Positions 30,489-39,154 of a stretch of 39,154 bases of DNA are shown here, in pieces. Position 1 is the stretch's first letter, and every line of letters begins with the position of its first letter. The stretch is taken from positions 1 to 39,154 of the forward strand of contig JAPTJF010000538.1 in the NCBI GenBank assembly GCA_029339195.1. Direction: 5' to 3'. A model generated the notes under the pieces. That model was not told the origin of the DNA. It did no database searches and was given only the letters and a program-made list of their open reading frames with translations. This DNA is from Micractinium sp. NFX-FRZ (Eukaryota; Chlorophyta; Trebouxiophyceae; Chlorellales; Chlorellaceae). Position numbers and translations under genes: made by a program.

Positions 30489-31371
30489 GGCTTTGGCTGC
30501 CCCCCGGGCGTGCCACGAGCGGGCGGCCGGGCGGGCGGCAGCGGGCGGGCGGCGACGTCAGCCCAAACGCCTGGCCCCGGAACTTCCGCGCCGAGTCCTG
30601 CTTGACTTGCCGCGCGCCTCGGATGACTTTCTGCCCAGGCGAGCCCGTCCAACGCGGCTGCGCAAGTGGGTTTGTTGTGTTCCGGTGCCGGCGAGGCACT
30701 CAGGGGGGCTAGAGCCGCGCGGTACAAAGGATATTGCGCTGGGTTCCTAGATCGATCGCACCAAGGCAGCAGAGCAGCAGGTACACCCCTTGGTGTACCT
30801 CCGCCGCCCGTCCCGCTTTGGCCGCCCCGCTGCCGCCAGCTGTCCATTCCGCCTGCTTCCTTTCAGCAGGTCATCAGCTGACAGGTTGAGCAGGGCAGCT
30901 TTGATGCGCATTTGCGTGCATGTAGAATAGTAAATGTCAGCAGAGCCACCACCAGGTGACTCGTCCTCTGCCGCTGTTGCGCCACGCCACTCCAGCACTG
31001 TGTTGCTCATAAGGACAGCCAAGTACCATGCTTTTGTTTACAAAGATTTCAAGCTCTGGGTGGTTTCGAGCGCTGTGGGGATGCGCAATCAGGAGAGGGC
31101 AGGGCAAGAGACGCTCAGTACTGAAACCAAGTGAGGGCCATTCAGGTCCAGGGGAGGTGGAACAAGTCCAACACAGGGAGCAGTGTCTGGTGTGGAAGCA
31201 AAATCATAGGCACAAAAAAGCAATTGCAGGCGGTGAGTTGGCGGGCTTCTGATGGAATTAGGATCGGGTATGTGTCGTTCGTTGGAGAAAGGCGAGGCCA
31301 AGCCTGCTAACACATCTGAGGGCAGGCTGGCGCTATGAGCTTGCCACGGCTGGTTTGACCACCGAGCACGC
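30489..31371. other. Spacer between Sec14-like and helicase genes
   Basis: The 883 nt hold the 3' UTR of the helicase gene and the promoter of the Sec14-like gene, both on the minus strand. An open frame at 30747-31022 (minus, 91 aa) has no recognisable domain and contains no splice or signal evidence. I call no gene. Confidence 0.45.
31038..31042 (-). terminator. TGTAA polyadenylation motif of the helicase gene
   Basis: The motif lies 330 nt after the minus-strand stop at 31372. Confidence 0.55.
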
Positions 31372-34300
31372 TTAGTAGGGCCCGCCGCCGCGGCCGCCTC
31401 CCCGGCCGCCTCCACCACCACCGGCGCCGCCGCGGCCGGCACCGTTCCGGCGCCTGCCGCCGCCACCACCTCCCCGGCCGCCGCCACCACCACCAGCACC
31501 ACCGCCGTTGGCGCCGCGTGCGGGGCCGCCACCGCCGCCCATGCTGCCGTAGCTGCCTCCCTGCTGCTGATACGACTGCTGCTGCTGCGCAGGCTGCCTG
31601 CCGCCGCCGCCGCCGCCACCTCCGTTGCCTCCCCCACCGCCGCCACGGCCACCGCCGCCGCCGCCACGGCCGCCGCCACCGCCACGACCAGCGCCGCCGC
31701 TCTCATCAATGCGCAGGCCGGGCACACCCTTCAGGCCCATCATGCCAATGGTCTTCTTCATGAGGGCCGGAGGCTGGTCCAGGCCCATGATGCCTGCAAG
31801 TAGCGGGGGGCAGCAATTGCAGGCCGGCTCGGGGCGAAAACAGCGCAGTGGTATGTGCAGCAGCGGGCACAAGAGAGCTGCTACAGTACGCAGGTGCTGA
31901 GACTGCAGAAGCAAACCCCAAGGGCGCCGTGGCATGCTGCAAGTGATGCAGACATGCAAGTCACTCTGCCCCACCTGCAAAGCGGTTGGCCTGCTGCACC
32001 AGGGACGGCTTGTCCCAGCCCATGCCCTTGGCGCTGTTGTAGAAGCCCAGCCAGGCGGCGTAGGCCTGCGATATGAAAGGAGCAAACAATGCAGGGTCAG
32101 GCTTCCAGGTCGAGCACAGGTGACAGCGCATCTGAAGCCCCTGGCGCCGCAGGCGGAAGGCAGAAGCATGAAGTTATACATTGCAGCAGCTCCATGCCTC
32201 GCAGCCCCTGTGCCCTAGAACCGACAGCCTGCAACCGCTGAAGCACCCCTCTCTGCCCCTGCGCCCCACGCCCACACCCTCACCATCTCGGGCAGGCGGT
32301 CGCCCACACGGGGCAGCGCGGCATTGACGGCAGCCACATCCTGGGGGGTTGCCAGCTGGCCCTTCTCGTTTGTGAGGGGCAGGTCTGCGGGGAGAGGGGC
32401 AGCTGGTGAGGGGGCAGGATGCGATGCACCGAGGCCGGGGCGGGGGTGCGGCCGCCAGGAAAGCTACGCTGCCTGCACAGCGCCGCTGCTGTGCCGCCTC
32501 ACGCACTGCTCTTGCAGCCTGCGTCAAGGCACCTAGCAACACGACGTGGACAAGGTGACACTCCTCCCCCACCCGGCCTGCTTCAGGTCAAATCTGGCCT
32601 GAAAACACAGCTGGGGCCTGACAAAGAATTGCTGAACCACAAGCTCCAGACTCTCTCTACACAAGCCCAGGCAACTGCTGCTCACCACGCAGGGAGCGCA
32701 GGAAGTGTTGCTCCTCGGGCATGAGGATGATGAGGCCGCGACCGTTGCGCCCAGCGCGCGCGGTACGCCCCAGGCGGTGGATGTACTGCTCGCGGCTGGA
32801 GGGCAGGCCGACCTGCGGGAGATGGGGCAATGGGGGGGAGCAGGCAGGCGGGTGAGGTAAGTGGGCAGCAGGGCAGCGGGGTGCAGGGAGGCATGCAACC
32901 AAACAGGCACACCCATGTGCCTGCCTGCCGCACACTCCACCACCCACCACAGCATGGCAGCGTGCACAGCGCGTCGCACCTGCAGCACCAGCGTGACGTC
33001 GGGATAGTCCACACCACGGGCCGACACATCAGAGGAGAACAGGATGGCGGAGGTGGCGGTGCGGAAGTCCTTGGACGCCTTGTCGCGGGCAGACTGCAGG
33101 GCGGGGGAAGAAGCCGGGAGGGGGGCGCGGAGGGAGGAAGGGAGTGTGGGTGCCAGTTGTATGTTGATGGGCAGGGGGGCAGGGCAGGCGGGCGGGCGGG
33201 CGGGCAGGCAAGTGGGCTAAACGTTGAGGCGGGCCACTGGACACTCCAGACCTGGGCTGACAAACAAGAGGCGGGGCCCACCCGCACAACACACACGCGC
33301 GCACCTGGCTCTTGCGGGAGTGGATCTCCAGCACGGGCAGGCCCGCGGCCGCCACCAGGGCAGCCATGTACTGGGTAAGGCGCGCGGTGGTGAAGAAGAC
33401 AATGACCTTGTGGTCTGCAGGCGGAGGAGTGGGAGACAGAAGTGAGGCAGGGGGGGACTCGCGCAGGGTGGGAAACGCTGATCTTTGGTTCCGCGCATGC
33501 AGCAGGCAGGCAGGCAGACTTGCAACACATTGCAACAAAAGACGCTGCCCCGACTGCACAGGCAGGCAGGCGGGCGGGCGGGCAGCAACCCCTGCGCACC
33601 TGGCGTCTCCTGCGCGTGGCGCCGCAGCACCGCGTAGATGGTCGCAAACTGCTGCTCCATGGGCACTAGCGCGTAGCCCTGCTCCACCTGCAGCAAGCAA
33701 GGAAGGGTCGTGGGGCAGAGGCAGGCACCGGGCGACACACGTCAGGTGGGGTGAGGATGTGGCAGAGCGACACGAGATGAATACATAGTAGACGACGGGG
33801 TGCACAGGGCCGCACAATAATTGTGCGGCAGGCGGGGAGACCCCCGCCCTCTGCCCCTGCCTCCCGATTCCCTTCCCTCTGCCCGCAAGATGCGCGCCCC
33901 CCCTTGCCTGCACGTTGGTGGCCGCATCCTCCTCCTTGATCGTGTCGATGAACGAGTGCTGCTGCTTCAGGGCCAGCCCCGCCACCTGCTGCACCGCCTG
34001 GGGCATGGTGGCGCTGAACAGCAGCGTCTGGCGGGCGCGCGGCAGGAAGCCTGCGGGTGGGGCAGGGTGGAGAGGCACAGGGCTTGATGAGGATGGTGCA
34101 GGGCGCAAGAAGTGAGGCACGCACAGATGGGAGGGCAGGCAGGCAAGAGGCTGGCGGAAACAGCCTGTACCTCCTCTTGCCTGCCGGGCCGCACCGTGCC
34201 TCAAACACCACCTCCAGCCCACCCACCCAGGATCTTCTCAATGGCGGGGCGGAAGCCCATCTCCAGCAGCTGGTCAGCCTCATCCAGCGTCTGCAGTGTC

Positions 34301-36287
34301 AGTGAAGACAATCATTGGAAGAGGGTCAAAACGAGTAGAAGGAAGCAGAGGTCCCAAGGAGAGGATGCACCCCGCCTCCAGGAAGCTGGCAGACCAAAGG
34401 GTGCCCTCAGCCACCCTGCTGCAGCCCTACATCAAACAGCACCTTCCCCACCCACAGGAAGTGCAAATGCACTGCAGCGGCCATGCAGCCTCGAACCTCG
34501 ATCCACGCTGCAACCCGCCGGCAAGCAGGCGCTGGAGCACCCGCCCTTCCACCCACCCACCCACCCACCCACCAGCGTGCGGATGCTCTGCAGCTTGTTG
34601 GACAGCCCCGAGTTCTCCAGGTGGTCAATCAGGCGCCCGGGAGTGGCCACCAGCACGTCGCACCGCCCAGCCAGACGGTTGCGCTCGCTGCACGCGGTGG
34701 GAGGGCGGGGATAGAAAAGAGGGGACCGGTGATCGGCTCAGCGTGGCAGGACAAGTGGCGGGGCATGCAGCACAGCAGCATCGCCAGCCACGGCGGGTGG
34801 GCAACTGCACACAGCGCCTGCACTACTCTCGCCCGCCCCTGCGCCAAAAAACACCTCTGCCCCAATGCAGCCTCCCCACACAGTGATATGAAGTGGCCAG
34901 CACAGCCGGCCAGCACAGCCGGCCGCCCGCACCTGTTGATGTTGGTGCCGCCGTACACGCACAGCGCCTTGAAGGGGTGGTGGGTCAGCAGGGCCATGGC
35001 CTCCTTGTGGATCTGTTTGGTGTGGACGGGGCGGGGTGGGGGAGGGGAGGGGAGGGGAGGTGAAGGCAGAGCAAGTGGTGGGATTTGAGCTGCAAGAACC
35101 CAGAGAGAGCTGGTATAGGGCAGCAGCAACTTTGCAGGCTGCTCTCGCGGCGCTGTGGGCTGTCGGGGGCGGGCGGCGGCGTGCAGCAGAGCCAGAGAAA
35201 TGCAGCGCTGCCGGCACCGCACAGCAGATGGCAACGCAGTGTCACGGCGGATAGCACAGCGCGGCCGAGTGTGGCGCAGCGGGTCGCACCTGTGAGGCCA
35301 GCTCGCGGGTGGGCGACATGATCAGCACAGAGATGCCGGAGCCAGGGGTGGGCGGGGACCTGTTCCGGGTGGCGGTTGGATGCGGGGCCAGGCAGGGCAG
35401 GGGCGCAGGTGAGCCACTGACTAGCTGAGCCAGAGGGGCGCTGGGCGGCTCGAGGGGGCAACGCATTGTATGTAGATCCAGACGGCTGTTGGCTGGCCTG
35501 CACACCGTATCCAGTCTGCGGACTGCCCCGCTGAGTGTACAATGACCACAGCCATGTGCCTCCTGGCCTCGGCTTGCTTGCAACCACCCGCACCACCCTG
35601 CCAAGCAGCCGCACCTGACCAGCGCCTCAATGGCCGGGATGAGGAAGGCCATGGTCTTACCGGTGCCCGTCTTGGCACGCGCCATCACGTCACCACCAGC
35701 CAGCACCTTCAAACCATGAAAGTTGTGAGGGGGGCGGCTCAGGGGGGCGTGGCGGCGGCGGTGGGGTAGCAGCGGCGAGAAGAGGAGCGGGCAGGGGTGG
35801 AGCTGCCTGTCTGCTCCGGGAGGCGCTGAAGAGAATTGGACCAGAGCAGCTGAGCAGGCAGTAGAACAGGGGAGCGCGGCATCCCCCCCCCCCCCCCAAG
35901 GGTGGAGCCCAACAGGCAGGAGCCGGCTCGAGTAACGCAGCACCCAACAGCACGGCTGCTCACCGACGGCAGCGTTGCGTCCTGCACCTCTGTGAGGTGC
36001 GTGAAGCCCAGGACTTCGTGCAGGGCGCGCTGTGAGTTGGCGCTCAGCGGCAGGCTGGCAAACGTCGTGTCTGTGAGGTGTGCGAGCTTGGGCGTGGGGG
36101 CGGCGAGAGCGGCGGCGGCGGCCGCCTGGGCGGGGCGGGCCTGGTGGTGCGGGTGCTGCTGCTCGTGCTGCTCGTGCGCGGCGTAAGCATGCTGCTGCTG
36201 TGCATACTGGTCCTGCTGCTGGTGCAGCTGGTGGGGAGGCAGGTAGTGCTGTGCGCCCTGCCGCACTTGGGGTGGGTGGCGCCGCAT
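31372..36287 (-). CDS. DEAD-box ATP-dependent RNA helicase with RGG tail
   Basis: Fourteen exons, 646 aa: 36287-35964, 35706-35615, 35359-35290, 35012-34933, 34687-34573, 34290-34227, 34050-33908, 33687-33600, 33414-33305, 33093-32980, 32812-32686, 32384-32284, 32065-31975, 31793-31372. The helicase motifs are complete: A-K-T-G-T-G-K-T (119-126), S-P-T-R-E-L (154-159), A-T-P-G-R-L, L-D-E-A-D, S-A-T, and H-R-L-G-R-T-A-R-A-G. A Gln/His-rich N-terminus (about 1-65) precedes the Q-motif. Residues 538-646 are an RGG/Gly-rich RNA-binding tail with a short Gln/Tyr patch. Similarity of motif spacing points to the plant RH25/RH26/RH31 group, some of which act in organelles. No transit peptide is evident at ATG 36287; an upstream exon could supply one. 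Intron 7 has a GC donor. Confidence 0.85.
34551..34573 (-). repeat. (GGGT)n tract with G-quadruplex potential at a splice donor
   Basis: Read on the minus strand, five GGG runs are separated by single T bases, starting at the GT donor of helicase intron 5 (34572). This meets the strict G-quadruplex pattern in both the DNA and the pre-mRNA. Confidence 0.75.
35883..35897. repeat. 15-base C homopolymer in helicase intron 1
   Basis: An uninterrupted run of 15 C lies in the first intron of the helicase gene. Its length may be an assembly uncertainty. Confidence 0.85.
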
Positions 36288-37006
36288 GCTGTCGCCTGTT
36301 CTAGCTCCCTTCCCGCTGGCGATAGCCGTGCGAGGCTGCGGAGAAGCAGCTGCCGCCGCGGACAGAATGAGTCGCGAAATCCTTGCGGCCGTCGTGCGTT
36401 TGGAGCGCTAGTGGCAGCAAAGCAAAACGCAGCGTTTGTGGGAAGGTGAAGAGGCGTTAAGGAGGGACGATGCATTACACTTCAACATAAACTGCCCGCC
36501 GCCGCCTGCCGGCACAGCGCAGCATGGGCGTGGAAACGGTGCAAGGCGGGAACTGGCAAGCCACACTTGCGGCTGCCCCCCTGCCGCTGGCCGCCTCCCC
36601 AAATCTCCCCGCTAATCTGTCGCCATTTGTTGACCTGGAAGCATGGGGTGTACATAGATGGAGCGTGGCGCCTGAGCATGGCAGCGCAAACAAGCGACCT
36701 GGGTTGCCGTTCGACGGACGACCAGCATGCCCCTGGGACGCTGCGGTTCCTTGCACAGGCATCAATACGTGAGGGACCATAGTCACAAAGCGTCTATGAT
36801 TTGTGTTCCAGTGAGCAACCTGTTGATGTTGCCAGTTGCCGGTGCCGGTGGCGGCGGCGACGGCAGGTGGGCCGCCACGCGGGCCGCCCAGAGGCAGGGG
36901 GCTCCGGGCCTTGTTTGGCGACATCTTGAGCTTGTTCATCTCTGTACCTCAGCGACTTCTTTTTTTTGCACGCTGATCGTTCCGGGCAACGCTGGCACGG
37001 CAAGGC
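36288..37006. promoter_or_regulatory. Shared upstream region of the helicase and second F-box gene
   Basis: The start codons are head to head with 719 nt between them. No gene is supported. A T8 tract at 36960-36967 lies about 40 nt before the F-box ATG. The frame at 36044-36475 on the minus strand is out of phase with the helicase. Confidence 0.45.
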
Positions 37007-38452
37007 ATGTCGACAGGCGTCAATTCGCTGCCGGATGACGTCCTGGGCGCGTCCCTGCTGGCGCTCCTGCCTACCAGCGACCGCCTAGGAGCCGCGCCGC
37101 TCGTCTGCAGGCGCTGGCACCGCCTAGGCACCACCCCCGCCCTGCTCAGCTCAGTGCACGCCGGCCGCCTGGATGCTCGGCGCACCCCCGCGCTGGCCCG
37201 CTGGCTCGCTGCACACGCAGGCAGCGTGCAGCACCTCAGCCTGGAGGTCGAGCCTCCCAGGAGCGTGCAGTCAGCGGCTCCCATGAGCCACCACCTAGCC
37301 GCGCTCATGGCGGCATGCGCTGCGGCACCCCTGACCCGCCTCCGCATCAGCTGCCCGCCAGCTTGGCTGCCAGACACCTGGCTGCAGCTGCCACCCACGC
37401 TTCAGCACTTCATGTGTGGAGCAGAGGCCGGAGGTCTACTCTGGGTGCAGCTGGCTCAGCAGCTGGAGACGCTGGTGCTGTCTGGAGAGGGCCACGTCAC
37501 CACCCTGGCACCGGTGAGCCTAAGCCCGCCCGAGTGCTGCTGTCTGTGCCCGGCTGCGCCAACTCCACGCTGCCACCGTGCAACACCCATCAAGCGAGTT
37601 GTTGTGCGTTTATCCTGCTCCCTGCCACTGCAGCTGCGGCAGCTGCGGCACCTGCGCAGCCTGTTTTTGAACCGCGCCGTGGCAGACAGCGACAGCTTGC
37701 TGGAGGGCCTGCAGCAGCTGCGCCACCTGTCGCTGGCCTCCTCCCAAAACCTGCCTGCCAGCCTGTCTACCCTCACCGGCCTGGAAGCACTGGAGCTGCA
37801 CAGCGTCTACAGCGTCAGCGCGGAACGGCTCACCAGCAACCTGCGGGCCGCTCTGGCGCAAATGCAGCAGCTCACAGCGCTGCTGATCAGCGATGTACCG
37901 CAGCTGTTCGGCGCTCTGCCCGCTGAGCTCCTGGCCTTGCCCCGCCTGCAGCGCTGCCTGCTGTACCAGTATGGTGAAGACACGGGCGTGCAGCGCGGGC
38001 TGCCCGCGGGAGCCTGGCAGGCCAGCCTGCAGTGCCTGGCGGTGGGGTGGGAGGTGGTGGGCCGCAGCAGTGCTTTCCTCAGCGCGGCCTGCCAGCTGAG
38101 CCACCTGCACGTGGAGTGCCACCAGATGGTCAACGAGGCGCCTCACGACGGCGAGCGTGCCGCAGAAGAGCTGGCGATCGCTCCATTCCAGCCAGAAGAC
38201 GTCCCTCCGTCTTTCTGGACCTGGTTTTGGGACAGCTGGCTGCGGCACCACCCACCGCTGCAGCAGCTCTCCTACAATTGCACCCACTGGCGCCACATCC
38301 CCGCCCCCGCAGTGGATGCGCTGGTACAGGTGGCAGGCCGCCGCCCCGCCCTCACGGTGCGGCGCTACCCGCTGGCCACCCAGATGGCGCACGACTTGAT
38401 GGGGCAGTGGCATGGGGAGTACACGACTCTGAGGGAGCTCAGCAGCGGCTGA
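37007..38452 (+). CDS. F-box / leucine-rich repeat-like protein, second copy
   Basis: Two exons (37007-37513 and 37634-38452), phase 0, give 441 aa. Residues about 6-45 are an F-box: L-P-D-D-V-L-G-A-S-L-L-A-L-L, then L-V-C-R-R-W-H-R-L. Leucine-rich segments follow, including L-R-H-L-R-S-L-F-L and L-T-G-L-E-A-L-E-L. It probably serves as an SCF substrate receptor. The intron (37514-37633) is 120 nt, a multiple of three, and has no in-frame stop, so a retained intron would simply add 40 residues (481 aa). I prefer splicing because the GTGAGC donor and CTGCAG acceptor are strong and the insert interrupts the leucine pattern. It has the same architecture as the gene at 12830. Confidence 0.8.
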   Translation: MSTGVNSLPDDVLGASLLALLPTSDRLGAAPLVCRRWHRLGTTPALLSSVHAGRLDARRTPALARWLAAHAGSVQHLSLEVEPPRSVQSAAPMSHHLAALMAACAAAPLTRLRISCPPAWLPDTWLQLPPTLQHFMCGAEAGGLLWVQLAQQLETLVLSGEGHVTTLAPVSLSPPECCCLCPAAPTPRCHRATPIKRVVVRLSCSLPLQLRQLRHLRSLFLNRAVADSDSLLEGLQQLRHLSLASSQNLPASLSTLTGLEALELHSVYSVSAERLTSNLRAALAQMQQLTALLISDVPQLFGALPAELLALPRLQRCLLYQYGEDTGVQRGLPAGAWQASLQCLAVGWEVVGRSSAFLSAACQLSHLHVECHQMVNEAPHDGERAAEELAIAPFQPEDVPPSFWTWFWDSWLRHHPPLQQLSYNCTHWRHIPAPAVDALVQVAGRRPALTVRRYPLATQMAHDLMGQWHGEYTTLRELSSG

Positions 38453-39154
38453 GCTTTGGTGTGCGAGAGGGATGCCAGCTGGCAGGCGCCGGCTATGGCT
38501 CCTTGATGGGCAACGGTACCTGACAGCGCCCCCAGCATTCTACTCATACACCCGCGGTTGTGTTGTGCTGCCACTGCGTGGCGCATGCCCTGCACTAGAG
38601 CTACACTCACGCATGCCTGGTGACGTTGCTTGTTACTAATGCTCCTTCCCCCCTCTGAGCCATCAAAGCCTCCCTCCCCTGCAAATGCTGTCCTCTGTCG
38701 CGTTCCTTGATGCACAGCGTTAAAGGCTACATTGTGTGACATTGCACTGGTGCGGCACATGCGTGGCTGGGAAGCGGACAACAGGCTGAGGCTGCCAAGT
38801 GGTGGCCAGCAGCTGGCCAGCGGGCTTCCTCACAGCAGAGTACCGACTTACGTCAGGCCAGCGCAAGTGTGTGCATATGGCCATTGATAACCCGGGATGG
38901 GGCAGCACACGGCACAGCACAGCACAGCACAGCACAGCACCCCCCACCTTCAGTTGTCCACAAAGCGCAGGTGATGTGCTCGCTGGCATCACTTGATGAC
39001 AACGGCCTCCCATTCACCCTCTGGCATGCTGCTTGATGGCAGATGCCTTGCATCTGTTCTGCACCACGTCTGCCAGCTTAACACTATATGTTGGTTGACA
39101 CACAAGGCGGTGCTGAGCAACACAGTGAATGACACAGGGGTGAGAGCAGAGCAG
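38453..39154. other. 3' flank to the right edge
   Basis: I see no gene. The region has no TGTAA on the plus strand. It contains a short AGCAC pentamer array at 38912-38940. Frames of 60-140 codons on both strands have no recognisable content. Confidence 0.45.
38912..38940. repeat. (AGCAC)n microsatellite
   Basis: About six near-perfect pentamer units. A related AGCAC-rich stretch occurs near 8780-8803 in an intron of the fusion gene. Confidence 0.8.

Noticed and set aside
30747..31022. Minus-strand 91-codon frame between helicase and Sec14-like genes
   Set aside because: It starts with ATG but has no recognisable features, and the spacer is needed for a 3' UTR and a promoter.
38720..39013. 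Minus-strand 97-codon frame at the right edge
   Set aside because: It spans the AGCAC microsatellite and has no domain; no support for a gene.
1..39154. tRNA, rRNA, CRISPR arrays or transposons
   Set aside because: I looked for tRNA B-box-like sequence, regular spaced repeats, and terminal inverted repeats or transposase motifs and saw none convincing. A tRNAscan or RepeatMasker run could still find weak cases.

Overview
The window is nuclear DNA from a GC-rich green alga, most likely a Trebouxiophyceae of the Chlorella type. The genes are dense and intron-rich: I model 11 on both strands in 39 kb, with up to 20 exons each, mostly short introns (about 120-440 nt) and nearly all GT-AG. Proteins carry long Ala/Gln/Gly-rich low-complexity stretches. 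Eight of the 11 genes have TGTAA, the usual chlorophyte polyadenylation motif, 35-330 nt after their stop codon. There are no operons, ribosome binding sites, CRISPR arrays or insertion sequences. All exon models come from reading splice sites by eye. Every junction in each model keeps frame and each total coding length is a multiple of three.

Layout, left to right. 1-796: edge sequence with one weak open frame. 797-3784 (+): two tandem MYND zinc-finger genes, the second with a secretory-type signal peptide. 4310-12142 (-): one 20-exon gene for a 1015-residue protein that joins a ubiquitin-conjugating (E2) domain, an F-box and a C-terminal TerD domain. 12830-14761 (+): an F-box/leucine-rich protein, head to head with it. 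15152-16570 (-): a METTL7-like methyltransferase. 16827-18500 (+): a p31comet-like protein, sharing a 256-nt bidirectional promoter with the methyltransferase. 18870-20639 (+): a BTB-MATH protein. 20937-24489 (-): POP1 of RNase P/MRP. 24710-30488 (-): a large Sec14/CRAL-TRIO protein with two membrane segments. 31372-36287 (-): a DEAD-box RNA helicase with an RGG tail. 37007-38452 (+): a second F-box/leucine-rich protein. The rest is 3' flank.

How the genes relate. Most are ordinary housekeeping or regulatory loci with no shared pathway. Five have links to ubiquitin: the E2-F-box-TerD protein, two F-box proteins, a BTB-MATH (cullin-3 adaptor type) protein, and p31comet, which acts on the checkpoint complex that inhibits the APC/C. 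The most unusual object is the E2-F-box-TerD fusion. It would put a ubiquitin-conjugating module, an SCF docking motif and a calcium-binding-type stress domain in one chain. The gene also carries two internal duplications around splice sites.
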